Made by a program: the position numbers and the translations under genes. From Neocallimastix lanati (nom. inval.) (lineage: Eukaryota > Neocallimastigomycota > Neocallimastigomycetes > Neocallimastigales > Neocallimastigaceae), in NCBI GenBank assembly GCA_016946835.1, contig JACVTC010000210.1:21001-85000 (forward strand): a stretch of DNA of 64,000 nt, written 5' to 3'. Under the pieces are notes generated by a model that worked only from the letters and a program-made list of their open reading frames with translations, was not told the origin of the DNA and did not search any database. Within the stretch, counting starts at the first letter, position 1. Each line of letters starts with the position of its first letter. Below are positions 23,981 to 36,389 of the stretch, one piece after another.

Positions 23981-25375
23981 TTACATTCTGAAAACTTCAT
24001 TCATATTCATTGGATGAGAAGTAGAAAGTTGTGGAATTTGTTTAAAGTTCTTTTGTTTCATAATTTTTCTAATTTCAGTTAATAATTGAGTATAGGTTAA
24101 ATTTTGATTTTGACTTAAAACGGTTATAAGAGCATAAGACATGGCACCAGTAGATACATTATTAATTTTAGCATCAGCTGAAGTTTGACTATCCATACAA
24201 CCAGAGAATTGAATAACATCAGCATCATGTCTTCTCTTATCAATAGCAGCTTGATTTGAGATGGAATTACCACCTCCTCCTAACTGAGCAAAGTTAATGG
24301 AACCATCGAAAAGACCAAGAAGTGAACTTGCAATAGCAGCTTGATCACCTTGAATGAAACTACCAACAAGACCAAGTGCTTTCTTGAAAATTTCTTTACG
24401 AACATCATTTTCAATAACCTCAACATTACCATCACATTGATAAGTGTAAGGAAGATCAAGAACAGTACCAGAGTGACATGAATCGAAAATAGCAGTTAAT
24501 CTACAACCTTGTGGTAATGGTTGAACTAAATTTTCATAAATAACATCATCTACAATTTGACCAGATTTTTCATAATCTAATGGTAAAATAGTTTCATCAA
24601 AGCCATCCACTTCATCACTTCCAGAATCTCTAGATGTACCACCATGACCACTATAGTGGAAGAATAAGGAATCACCTGACTTGGCACCTTGAACAAGCCA
24701 CTTCATACCTTCAATAATATTATCATAGGTTGGCTTCTTTTCTGGATCTTGTTGTTCATCGGTTAAGTATAAACAATTATGGAAACCATATTTCTGACAG
24801 ATTAGTTCAGAAACATTTCTGACATCATTAATACAACCCCTAAGTTCAGCTTTAGTACCAGTATAATTAATACCAATAAAAAGTGCCTTTTTATTACCAG
24901 TAAGAGTTGATCTAACACATTGGTCACCACCTCTTGAACGATAAAAACCATCAAGATCTCTTGACCATAAATTCTTTTCTTTAATTTTTTGTTCAACTAT
25001 TTTATGGAAGTTTTGATTACAGTTAATACCTTGACCATTCCACATATTCATATGAACATTAAATCTTCTCATTGGAATCATTCCTATACGACCGCCACGG
25101 CCCATCATACCACCGCGACCGCCCATCATACCGCCGCGACCACCCATCATTCCTCCACGGCCCATCATTCCTCCACGGCCCATCATACCACCTGGTCCCA
25201 TGACACCTGGTCCCATTCCAGGACCTCCTTCACTACGACCGCCCATCATACCTGGCATACCACCTCTACCTCCTGGCATTCCACCTCTACCTCCTGGCAT
25301 TCCACCTCTACCTCCTGGCATTCCACCTCTTCCTCCTGGCATACCGCCTCTTCCTCCTGACAATAAACCGAACAT
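23981..25375 (-). CDS. Type I metacaspase 2 (GGRGGMP-repeat prodomain)
   Basis: Intronless, 464 aa. Residues 7-41 are five perfect GGRGGMP heptads. Residues 42-100 continue as Met/Gly/Arg repeats (MMGRGG, MMGGRGG), giving a basic, disordered RGG-like prodomain that could bind RNA or phase-separate (inference). The peptidase follows: NKKALFIGINYTGTKAELRG from 161, His244 in HYSGHGG, Cys300 in FDSCHSGT, acidic DEVDGFDETILP, then FSGCMDSQTSADA. All key residues are present. An insert GGGGNSISNQ lies before the KRRHDADV segment. The first ATG is used because the repeats start directly after it. The C-terminal half is almost identical to metacaspase 3, including long stretches of identical DNA, while the prodomains differ. 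Confidence 0.94.
   Translation of the reverse strand: MFGLLSGGRGGMPGGRGGMPGGRGGMPGGRGGMPGGRGGMPGMMGGRSEGGPGMGPGVMGPGGMMGRGGMMGRGGMMGGRGGMMGGRGGMMGRGGRIGMIPMRRFNVHMNMWNGQGINCNQNFHKIVEQKIKEKNLWSRDLDGFYRSRGGDQCVRSTLTGNKKALFIGINYTGTKAELRGCINDVRNVSELICQKYGFHNCLYLTDEQQDPEKKPTYDNIIEGMKWLVQGAKSGDSLFFHYSGHGGTSRDSGSDEVDGFDETILPLDYEKSGQIVDDVIYENLVQPLPQGCRLTAIFDSCHSGTVLDLPYTYQCDGNVEVIENDVRKEIFKKALGLVGSFIQGDQAAIASSLLGLFDGSINFAQLGGGGNSISNQAAIDKRRHDADVIQFSGCMDSQTSADAKINNVSTGAMSYALITVLSQNQNLTYTQLLTEIRKIMKQKNFKQIPQLSTSHPMNMNEVFRM
25244..25360. repeat. Coding 21-bp minisatellite of metacaspase 2
   Basis: Tandem 21-bp units encode GGRGGMP on the minus strand, with only synonymous changes between units (for example CTACCTCCTGGCAT versus CTTCCTCCTGGCAT). 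Such arrays change copy number easily. Confidence 0.85.
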
Positions 25376-26548
25376 TTTCTAAAAATTTATACTACTTTAT
25401 TAAATAACAAAAAAAAGAAAAGAAAACTATATAATATTAATGATAATAAATTGTTAGTAAAATAAACAAACTAACTAAATAAAAAAAAAAAAAAAAAAAA
25501 AAGTTTTATCATAAAGTAATAAATTGTATGGACTTTTTTGCAATATTTCATTTATGAAATTATTTATAGAATTTAATCCTTACAAAATTTATATTTTAAT
25601 ATATTGTATATAATTACTATTTTAATTATTTTAACATTCATCAAATATAATATTTTTTATAAAGAATAATTAATAATGATTGAGAATACAAAAATATAAT
25701 AAATATTGAAGTATAGCATAAAATAAATAATTGATATTTTTTAACAATAAATGTAATTTAAATTTTAAATATGAAATATTTAAAATATCTTGGCATTTTT
25801 TATTATAATAAATAATAAAAAAATTATCTGCTTATATATATTTTTTTTCTAACATATATAATTTTTATATTCATTTATTTATTTATTAATAACAGTTCTT
25901 ATGTTTCTTTTTAAATAATATATATATATGTTTAAAAAGAAAAATTACTTATTTTCCTTTTTTTAATTATAAAATTTTAATCAATGATTTATATATATTT
26001 ATTTCATTTATTTTATTTTATTTCCGTTAGATATATATTAAGATTTATACATATTTATATATTATATAACATTTCTCCCTTTTAAATATATAATAATATT
26101 TATTTAATTACAAAAAAAAATAAAACAATTACCTTTAAAAGATTTAGTATTATAAATTATGAAAGAAATTTAAATAATAAATAAAGAAATAAAATAAATA
26201 AGAGTATTTATATATAATTTTCATTTTAAATAAAAAAAAAAAATTTATCTTAGTTTTTATTTAATTTATTTTCATTCATTTAATATTGATTCTTTTTTTT
26301 TATTAATTAATAATAAATTTTATAATTATTTTTACGCTTTTGTCAGCAAAATCAATAGTAGTATCTGTAAAGAATTTTAAATGGAATTAATATTTATTTA
26401 ATATATTGTATATATATTAGTAAAAATAAAATAAAATAAAATAAAATTAATAATAAATAAACTTTATTTATTTATTAAAAATCATTTATATATTTATATA
26501 GTCACTCATCTATTTATTAAATTTATTCATTCATTCATTTATTTTATT

Positions 26549-26643
<95 letters not shown>

Positions 26644-28577
26644 TTAATAAAATGAAATTAAAAACTCTTTGGCAATATTATAAATAATTTAAATCATTTA
26701 TATATATATATATATATAATATATAATTCCATGGAAAAACATTTTTTTTTTCTTTTTTCTTTTTTTTACATATCTAATCTTCAAAACATTAATTTTGATA
26801 TAATATACATTTTTTATTTTTTTTTTAATGTTTTACCTTTTATATTTTATATTTTATATTTTATGTTTTATTTCTATATTTTATATTTCTATATTTTATA
26901 TTTCTATATTTTATATTTCTATATTTTATATTTTATATTTCATATTGCATATTTAATATTTTATATTTCCATATTTTAATTTATACTTTATTAAATCTAA
27001 TATTTTATATTTAATATTTTTATATATATATTCTATTTTACTTTTCAATTTCCTAATAATGATTATTATATATATGATTATTTATAACATATAGATAGAT
27101 TTAGGAATAAAAAATAAAGTGATGTCTATAAAAATATTTTATACTTTTAAACTTTATTAATTTCATTATTTAAAATAATTATCCTTATTTGATAATCATG
27201 AAGTTACATAGAATAGCAAAGATGATCTACTGTTTATGATCTGATACACAATTTATTGTATTTATTTTATATAAATATTTAATCCATGTTTTATTGATAT
27301 ATACCATTAATTTTATTTATTGAATATTATTATTTACTAATCATTGACACGTATTACAAGTATTTTTAAAGTTTAAATAATATTAATCTTTTTATTTATT
27401 AATTATATTAATTTGTTAATATATTTATATTTTTTTTCTATTTCTCTTTAATTTATATTCAATATAATTAATATATAATATTTAAATTATAATTAATAAA
27501 TTTTTATATTAAAATTATATTTATATATATATATGATATATATAAATATAAATAATATATAATTTTTTTTTGAGAAATAAACTAGAAAATGATAATGGAT
27601 AAACTTTTGCATATTTAAAAATAAAACATTATGATTTACCATTATAGTTAGTATATTGGTATATCATGGTTTTATTATTAATTTCAAATTTTTATCATAT
27701 CAATAATATAAAAAAAAAAAAATTATAAATTAATAAATATATAGCATGTTTTTTTCTACTATTTACATATATATAATATTCAATAAATATATATATATAT
27801 ACATATGTTCAGTTTTATTTTATATATTTTATGTATATTATAAACATTTTTTCTATATTTATAATATAAAAAAAATGTTTATAATACAATCCAACTTTTT
27901 AGTATATATTCAAATGTGAAAATAAATAAATAAATAAATTAATATTATTAAAATTAATAAAACAAAACTTTTCCACATAATAATACATAATATAATAAGT
28001 GTACTTATTTTAAGGTAATATAAATTTAGATATTCTTTATATAGATATATATATGATAGATTTTTTTTTTTATATTTTATATTTTTATTTTATTTTACTT
28101 TACATTTTTTTTTTTTTTTTTTTTTTTTATTACTTTAGAATGTTATTTCTTGTAATAGATTTTTATTTTATTATATTACTTATTTAAATATTATTTTTAT
28201 TATATTATTCCATTTAAATATAATAAAAAATTTTTTATAATTTTTTTTAATTATTTTAAAAATATATATATATATATTTGAAAGATGTGCTAACGTAAAG
28301 TTAATACGATTTATTTAATGTACATTTTTGGTAAACGTAATATATAAGACTATAAATTAATATTATTAATTTAAAAAAAAAAAATTTTTTTTTTGACAGA
28401 TTAATATTAAAATATTAAAATAGTATTATATGATATATATTAAAATTAAAGTTTCTATTTAAATGTCAATATTTATATAAAAATAGAAATTTTAATTAAT
28501 TGTTAAAAATAAATTTTTTTTATTTCTTTAATTTTGTTATATATTATGATATGTATTACTTTTTTTTTATTATTTCT
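25376..28577. other. Intergenic spacer, metacaspases 2-3
   Basis: 3.2 kb AT-rich spacer with a TTTA array at about 26555-26645, ATTTT/ATTTC repeats near 26840-26990 and several poly-A/T runs. The hydrophobic frame at 26731-26979 is repeat-derived. No gene. Confidence 0.6.
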
Positions 28578-29927
28578 TTACATAAAGAACCTTTCATTCA
28601 TATTCATTGGATGAGAAGTAGAAAGTTGTGGAATTTGTTTAAAGTTCTTTTGTTTCATAATTTTTCTAATTTCAGTTAATAACTCAGTATATGAATATTC
28701 TCTATTTTGACTTAAAACAGTAATAAGAGCATAGGACATAGCACCAGTAGATACATTATTAATTTTAGCATCAGCTGAGGTTTGATTGTCCATACAACCA
28801 GAGAATTGAATAACATCAGCATCATGTCTTCTCTTTTTAATAGCAGTATTACTAGAAGTATTTGAATTATTAAAGTTGATAGAACCATCGAAAAGACCAA
28901 GAAGTGAACTAGCAATAGCAGCTTGATCACCTTGAATGAAACTACCAACAAGACCAAGTGCTTTCTTGAAAATTTCTTTACGAACATCATTTTCAATAAC
29001 CTCAACATTACCATCGCACTGATAAGTATATGGAAGATCAAGTACAGTACCAGAGTGACATGAATCAAAAACAGCTGTTAATCTACAACCTTGTGGTAAC
29101 GGTTGAACTAAATTATCATAAATTACATCATCAACAATTTGACCAGATTTTTCATAATCTAATGGTAAAATAGTTTCATCGAAACCATCCACTTCATCAC
29201 CATCAGAATCTCTGGCTGTACCACCATGACCACTGTAGTGGAAGAATAAAGAATCACCTGATTTGGCACCTTGAACAAGCCACTTCATACCTTCAATAAT
29301 ATTATTATAAGTTGGTTTCATATTTGGATCTTCTTGTTCATCCGTTAAATATAAACAATTATTGAAATGGTATTTTCTACAGAATAATTCAGAAACATTT
29401 CTGACATCATTAATACACCCTTTGAGTTCAGCTTTTGTACCTTTGTAGTTAATACCAATGAAAAGAGCCTTCTTATTACCATCACAGGTTGATCTTACAC
29501 ATCTATCACCACCTTTTTCAAGGTAGAACCTATTAAGATCTCTGGTCCATAAATTTTGTTCTCTTATTCTTCGATTAACTTCTCTATTGAAATTCTGTTG
29601 ATTGTTATCGCTGTCTATCTTAATATTATATCTTCTATTTCCTGGGCGTCCAAATCCTCCTTGACCACCATAACCACCTGGTCCCATACCTTGTCCTCCA
29701 AAACCTCCTGGTCCCATTCCTGGACCTCCAAAACCTCCTTGACCACCATAGCCTGGTCCTCCATAACCACCTGGTCCCATACCTTGTCCTCCAAAACCTC
29801 CTGGTCCCATTCCTGGACCTCCAAAACCTCCTGGTCCTCCATAGCCTGGACCTCCAAAACCTCCTGGTCCCATTCCTGGTCCTCCGTAACCTCTTTGACC
29901 ATAGCCACCTGGACCTCCCATATACAT
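28578..29927 (-). CDS. Type I metacaspase 3 (GGPG-repeat prodomain)
   Basis: Intronless, 449 aa. Residues 1-96 are Gly/Pro/Tyr/Phe/Met repeats such as GGPGMGPGGFGGQGMGPGGY, resembling the proline/glycine/tyrosine-rich prodomains of fungal metacaspases and likely prone to self-assembly (inference). The core starts NRRYNIKID (about 97), with KKALFIGINYKGTKAELKG from 152, His234 in HYSGHGG, Cys290 in FDSCHSGT, acidic DEVDGFDETILP and FSGCMDNQTSADA. All catalytic residues are present. Over 104 bp (28912-29015) its DNA is identical to metacaspase 2 (24330-24433), third codon positions included, so gene conversion or recent duplication is likely. Confidence 0.94.
   Translation of the reverse strand: MYMGGPGGYGQRGYGGPGMGPGGFGGPGYGGPGGFGGPGMGPGGFGGQGMGPGGYGGPGYGGQGGFGGPGMGPGGFGGQGMGPGGYGGQGGFGRPGNRRYNIKIDSDNNQQNFNREVNRRIREQNLWTRDLNRFYLEKGGDRCVRSTCDGNKKALFIGINYKGTKAELKGCINDVRNVSELFCRKYHFNNCLYLTDEQEDPNMKPTYNNIIEGMKWLVQGAKSGDSLFFHYSGHGGTARDSDGDEVDGFDETILPLDYEKSGQIVDDVIYDNLVQPLPQGCRLTAVFDSCHSGTVLDLPYTYQCDGNVEVIENDVRKEIFKKALGLVGSFIQGDQAAIASSLLGLFDGSINFNNSNTSSNTAIKKRRHDADVIQFSGCMDNQTSADAKINNVSTGAMSYALITVLSQNREYSYTELLTEIRKIMKQKNFKQIPQLSTSHPMNMNERFFM
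29635..29920. repeat. Coding GGPG minisatellite of metacaspase 3
   Basis: Imperfect 12- to 30-bp units encode GGPG(M/Y) and GPGGF/GPGGY blocks on the minus strand. A larger block encoding GFGGPGMGPGGFGGQGMGPG occurs twice, showing internal duplication. Confidence 0.8.
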
Positions 29928-31680
29928 TTTTGTTATTATTTTTTTATTGGAAAAAAACCTATATTAAAAAAAAAAATGAATGATTTATTTGAATAATAGT
30001 AATAAATATATATTAGTAAACGAAAATGAAATTTTGAACTTAATTAAAAATACTGTTATTATTATTATTATAGTTGTTTTGTTCTATTCTCTTATATTTA
30101 TTTAATTTTATTATTATTTTTTTTTAATTAAACTTATTTTTAAATATATATATTAATTAATATAATTAACATTGAAATATCAAAATTAAATGGAATATTT
30201 GTTTATTAATTTCATTCTAGTAATTGATTATATATTATTTTTTTTTCTATTATTTTTTTATATTATGTATGAATTAATTATTATTAAATAAATGATGAAT
30301 AAAAAAATATATATATTTAAAAAGTCATGATGTAGTACTATTTCTTCATGTAAAAAAAAAAAAAAAAAAACATATTAAGCGTATAAAAAAATATTGTTAT
30401 TTTATTTGTTAGTTTATTTTTTGTTTGTTTACTTGTTTGTTTGTTTAGTTGTTTATTTGTTTGCTCATTTGTTTTTTATTTTTAATTTAATATTTCATTA
30501 TATTACATAATATTAAAATATAATAAATAATAACCTTAAATTTTGTGAATATATATTATTTGATTTCAAATAAAATCACTTTTTGTGATTTATTTACTTA
30601 TTTTTTTAAAAAAAAAAAAAATAAAATAAAAAAATAAAACTATTATTTATTAGTATGTTTTTAATAGATATGTTAAAAAATAAAAAAAAAAGGAAGAAAT
30701 TTAATCTTTTTTTTTTTTTAATTTTATTATTTTTGAAGTAAAGTATAAAATAAAAAATAAAAAATAAAAAATAAAAATAAAAATTATAATACTATGTTTT
30801 TATATAAATTTTCCCAATATTTATTCATTCTCTTTAAATTATATATTTAATAAATGTCATATAATATTATTACTAAACAATTTATATATAATTAAATAAT
30901 AAAAATAAATATTTAAATTAAATAATAAAATAATATATAATTAATTAATTTTAAACTTTTTATTATATCTATGAATTTTAATTACATTTTTAATTACAAT
31001 GTAATAAAAAATGTATTATATATAAAACACAAATCAACTTTGGATGTATGATGTATATTATATTATATATTATTATTAAAATAAGTATTGTGAATTATTA
31101 AATTAAAAACCTTAAAGTCATTTATATTCATGAATTATAAAAAAAAAGGATAAAAAGAATAAAAAGAATAACCCAATAATAACAAAAAACTAATAAAAAT
31201 AAAAAATAAAAAATAAAAAAAGAATCAAAGGAATAACCCAATGATAATAAAAACTAATAAAAAAAAAATAAATAAATAAATAAAAAATAAAAAAAGGATA
31301 AATTACAAAAATATATAATAAAAGAAAATATTTTTTAATCATAAAAACTTCAATATAAAAAAAATAATAATTATTATTTTAATTAGGTTTATTGATAGGT
31401 GATTAAGAAATATAAGCTTTACAGTGGCTTTTGTTATTTTGTTGTTGTTATTATTTTATATTATTTTTTAGTATTTATTTTTTATTCTTTTTTTTTTTTA
31501 TATTAAAGTTTTTCTTTTTTTTATTCATTTTATTTATTATTTATTACTTATTATTTATTACTTATTTATTATATATTATATATTAATTATTTATTATGTA
31601 TTTATTATATTATATATTTATTATTTATTATTTATTTATTATTTATTTATTATTTATCTATTATTTATTAATTTTTAACT

Positions 31681-31727
<47 letters not shown>

Positions 31728-32847
31728 TCAATATTTATTAAATGTAAATAATAATGATTCAATAACAGAACTAAAAATTTTTTAAGTTTAATAAATATTA
31801 AATAAAAATAATAAATAAATAAATATTAAATAAATATTAAATAAATAATAAATATAATTATTTTTATTTTTATTTATTTTATTAATATGACTTTTGTAAT
31901 ATATATGTGTAATTTTGAGTAGAATACAAAGTTCCAAATGATCATATAACAATCATTAAATTGAAAAACGTCATCATCATTTCAGTCTATAGTGTGTTGA
32001 TTTTTTTTTTTTTTTTTTCAACTCAAAGAAAAATCTAACAAATAATAAGGTTTAATTATTATATTATTATAAATAACCAATAAAATGAAATAATTAAGGT
32101 TTTTAGGTTTTATATATAAATTTAATTAAATATCAATGACAATATTTAATGATTAAATCTTTAAAAATATATAATAACTAATATAAATATTTATCATTAA
32201 TAATAATGTATCTATTTAATAATATTTAAAACTTTTTAAATATATAAAATTAAAAAAAAAATATAAGTATTATAATGTAATTCAATTATATATATTTTAT
32301 TTTTATTTAATTACAAAAAATTTTCAATTTATATTACAAAGATAAAAAATTCAATGAAAAAAACATAAAATTTTTAATGATTAAAATTTTATAATTGTCT
32401 GTTGTTATGGAAGTTATTGAAAACAGTTTAGTCTAAAATAAGAAAAATTTAATAAGAATATTTTATAAATACATCTTTATTTATACAATATTTATTAAAT
32501 AATAATTACAATCACAAAAAAAAAAAAAAAAAAAAAAAAAGCAATTATATACTCATGATTTATAAATGAGTTTTTTTTTTTTTTTTTTTGATTTCTTTTA
32601 TTATTTGAGTAACAATACAAAAATTTCTTGATTACTAATACAATTACTTTTTGATTTTATTTTTCTATAAACTAAAAAAAAAATTTTTTTATACATACAT
32701 ACAAATATGTATTTAAACGGTTAATCTACAATGAAATCAATAATGCATAATAGATAAAAAAGTTTTATTATAATAGAATTATTAATATATTAATATAGAT
32801 TTGATTTGTTACTTTTCAATAAAATGACATCTAAAAAAAAGTATAAA

Positions 32848-32887
<40 letters not shown>

Positions 32888-33868
32888 TAATAATAATAAT
32901 TATAATTATAATAATAATGATAATAATAATAATAATAAATAAATAAATAAATAATGGATAAAAATTTGTTAAAAACTTATAATTTTAAATATATATATAC
33001 AATAAATATCATGGGTTAGGGTAATTCTGATTCTTTTCTCATAACTTTCAAAATAATTATCTTTTTTCAACAATAAAAATTATTTAAAAATATAAATAAT
33101 TATATATATATAATTGTATAATTTTTATTTTCACCATTTATTTAATAAAAAAAAAATAAGTCCAATTTTTTTTATTTATTTTTTTATCTGTTGAACTTTA
33201 ACTTTATTACGGAAAAATTTATAATAGATATATGTTTATTATCAAAATTTTCATATTAAAAAAACTTATAAATTTTTTTACCTTATAATAAAAAAAAAAA
33301 AAAAAAAAAAAAGTTCATTTTTTATTTTGTAGAGTTATTACAAAAAATATTATAGAACTATATAAAAGTTATATATATTTAGAGAATTAACAGTAATAAA
33401 ACTTCATCTTAACTTTATTAAGATAATATTGATTTTTTACATGATTTCTTACGAGAGAAAGTTATATCCTGTACCAATTGTTTATATATAATTTTTTATA
33501 TAAATTTTATATAAATTGCATGATAATACCATTATAATTAGATAAAATTTACAATAAATACATTTATAGAAATGAAATTTTAAATATAATTAAAATAAAA
33601 AAAAATTAATATATATATATATATATTTTGACTGAAGAGAATATATTCGCTTCTATTGTTTTATTTATTAATTATTAAAAATATTAATACATTGTAAATG
33701 AGAAATAACAGTAAAAATTATATATTTATAAAAATTATATAATTATATAAATAACACATATATATATAAATTAATATAGTAATATGGAATAATGAAAGAT
33801 GAAGAATTTATTATCACCAAAGGTAAATTTATAATATTGAGAATAATTATAATTATAATAATAATAGT
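29928..33868. other. Large gene-free spacer upstream of metacaspase 3
   Basis: About 3.9 kb of A/T-rich DNA: TTATTTATTA repeats at about 31540-31675, a 42-nt A run at 31682-31723, an AAT array at about 32845-32940 and AT dinucleotides near 33608-33625. The metacaspase 3 promoter must lie near 29930. No coding signal; the frame at 33792 is repeat-derived. Confidence 0.6.
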
Positions 33869-33965
33869 AATTTTTTTTTTTTTTTCAAGGCTTGGAATAA
33901 ATTTTATTAATACTTATATATTTATTAAAAAAATACATGAAAATAATAATAAAAAGATATTAAAA

Positions 33966-34011
<46 letters not shown>

Positions 34012-34440
34012 TAATATTAAATAATAAAAAAAAAAAAAAATCACATAGAGTTTCGAGGATGAAAGGGCCTTTAATTCTTTCCCATTCATCGATTATAATA
34101 TCTTGTGGATTAATATTATCATTCGATTCTGTATAATAATTTCTTTTTTTTTTTTCTTATTGTTTCAACATCGATGCTCTTTACCACAGTAAATTTAATG
34201 GACAAATTGAACATAGTGTAAAAGTTACTAATCGTAAAAGGTATAATATCAGTAAAGAATTCCAAAAGCCTCACAAAATATGAAAATGGGAAAGAAGAAA
34301 TTTTTTGAAGGTCATTGAAAGGTGTTATTAATAAAATGTCTTCTTTCCACCGAGCTTATCTTTAAGATTTCATATATTGTATTTCTACCAAAAATATTTA
34401 ACAAAATTAAACAAAGAAGTAACATCTGTAAAGAAGATAG
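33869..34440 (-). pseudogene. LINE 3' end, copy Y1 (broken)
   Basis: Homologous by eye to the copy at 39552-40090. Shared features include the T tract then GG(A)ATAAA (poly-A tail and 3' UTR read on the minus strand), TTTCGAGGATGAAAGGGCCT against ATTCGAGGACGAAAAGGCCT, and a GGAATTCC(A/G)AAGCC block. On the minus strand it encodes the conserved C-terminal domain of these LINEs, but stops and frameshifts break it. 5'-truncated. Confidence 0.65.
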
Positions 34441-34805
34441 TATGGAGACTACTTAACTCTTCCTCGAACTATTTTTTTTTTTTTATTTTTTTATTTTTAT
34501 AACCGCAATTATTTCAAACTTTAATTTTTATTTATTTATTTATTAATTACTTGAAATTTTTTTAATATAAAAAACACTCCATTAATAAAAAAAAAAAAAA
34601 AAAAAAAAAAATTTATTCAAATGAATATAATAATATTTAAAATAGTAATATAAAATAAAAAATAATATTAAAAATAAAGTGTATAAATAAATTCTGAAAA
34701 AAGTTCATATGCAACGAACTTCACCTCCATATTACTTATTCCGGATTAGGGTTCGAAATGACTATCTGAAAGAAATTATGGTCTTCTCCTTCAGGGGCTA
34801 GCCTG

Positions 34806-35654
34806 TTATACTGCGTTTTCAACGTTGACGCTCCTGGTTTGTTTGAACTTATATTTTCGAAATAGTAACCCTTGCCGAGTACTAGCCCCAGGTATAATTT
34901 CTGTTAAGAGAGCTGAAGATCGCATCAAGAATGGCGTTTTTGAATAATCACCAGAAATAATTTGGTTTTTAAACAAAATATCCCATAAAGCATGGATCCA
35001 GAAGTTACGATTAAGGATGTGACCTGAGGGATCAGAAGCTAGATCTTTATAATATTCAGCCCATCTATCCAATTGTTTAGTAGGAGAGATAATATCTTGA
35101 CCAAATTTAGATTTTATGCAAGTAGGGGAGGTAGATGAATACGATGGTTTAGCCATTTTTTTTAAACATCTCCAACCATTTTTGAAATCTTTATTCAAAA
35201 AATAATTACCAATTTTTACTATATTAGCCTTAAATCTAGCAGAACGAAATTTGCTCTTTGTTTTTTTTTTGATTAATTTGCAAAGTTTTTCATATTTATT
35301 AAATTGTTCAAGGTAATTATCAACATTTTCACAGTTAAAGTAAGGCTTAATAATTCGAAATGCAATGTGTTTTTCATGAGACAGTTTTTTAATGTAATAA
35401 GGGCAATGAAAAGCAGAGCCCTTTAAATCTGTTGGAATGAAAGCCTTAATATTCTTCCCGATATTATTTGCTGTATTGATAAATTTTTCTACCATTTCAT
35501 CAGCCGTGAGCGAATTGTAATGAGAATCGAGGTCATTTGCTAAGATTGAAAAATAATTATGTGATAAAATATCTGAATTTTTTGTTTTACAAATATGTGT
35601 AGACCATTTAGAAACTTTAGCAGGCCTTATAAAGCCATCGGAGAGAACTTTGTT
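34806..35654 (-). pseudogene. LINE linker fused to C-terminus (copy X1; RT deleted)
   Basis: Continues in frame from the endonuclease across a TGA at 35655-35657. The sequence reads through VEKFINTANNIGKNIKAFIP and WAEYYKDLASDPSGH, the region normally between endonuclease and reverse transcriptase. It then passes directly into LFKNQIISGDYSKTPFLM and RSVNVENAV, which match the extreme C-terminus of copy X2 (LFKCQMKSGAYSDTPFLV, KSVNAEE). The RT and zinc-finger regions are missing, so this is an internally deleted, non-autonomous copy. The junction is near 34980. Confidence 0.75.
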
Positions 35655-36389
35655 TCAAGAAAGTATAATAGGTTTATGATCAGAAATACCATAAAATGAA
35701 GTGCAAACCGAGGTTTTATTAAAATGAGCTGTCAAAGCCTCATTATAGATGACATGGTCAATGCAAAATGATCTAGTACCTTTGGCATAAGTAAATTTAT
35801 TACCATATAAGGGAGCAATATACCAATTAGGAAAATTATTTGAAATGTATGTTATGATCTTCTTTAATGACATGTTAAAATCACCAACTAGGACAGCAGG
35901 AACGTTTTTTCTTTTGTGAAAACGTAACCATTGAGAAAGTTCATCAAAAGCAGCTAGTCTTGCTTCCTTCCATTTGCTTTGAGGAAAGTAGATATTACCA
36001 ATAGTACATTTTTGATTCCAGTAAGAAGTAATATTTACTGAAATGATATACTTGTATAAAAACGGTTCTTGGAAGAAAGAGAACGAAGAATGAACACCAA
36101 TAAAGAGTCCTCTCATACCAGGGATTTTAGGATTAGCTTTAAGAAAAACTGAGTTGTAATATGGAATTAATGGTGATGAAACATCTTTTGGAAGATATTT
36201 ACTTTTTCCAGTTTCTTGTAAACAGATACATATAGGTTTGAAAATAGAGTTGAGGTATAAAATACTATCACGCTTTTCAGTATTCCAACCGTTAATATTC
36301 CAGCTAATACAGAGATTAAAGAAAGAAGAATTTGAATTTAGATGGCTAGAGAATAAAATCTTTCGCCATAGGATTAAGTTCAACATCAA
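35655..36389 (-). pseudogene. LINE AP-type endonuclease domain (copy X1)
   Basis: Apurinic-like endonuclease (EEP superfamily) that nicks target DNA to prime reverse transcription. Seen in order: ISWNINGW, LQETGK (metal-binding Glu), GLFIGVHS, VLVGDFNMS (catalytic Asp/Asn), CIDHVIYN and the terminal SDHKP. All hallmark residues look intact. It ends at a TGA where other context suggests Trp (S-TGA-NKVLS), after which homologous coding continues. It overlaps the upstream frame by 44 bp. Confidence 0.85.

Noticed and set aside
24989-25382. Plus-strand His/Thr/Ser and Pro-rich frames
   Set aside because: Antisense of the GGRGGMP prodomain of metacaspase 2.
26731-26979. 82-aa F/I/Y-rich frame
   Set aside because: Arises from ATTTT repeats in spacer DNA.
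29556-29996. 146-aa Ser/Thr/Trp-rich plus-strand frame
   Set aside because: Antisense of the GGPG prodomain of metacaspase 3.
34720-34760. GGGTTCGAAAT as a possible tRNA T-loop
   Set aside because: No pairing arms around it; it lies in the 3' region of LINE copy X1.
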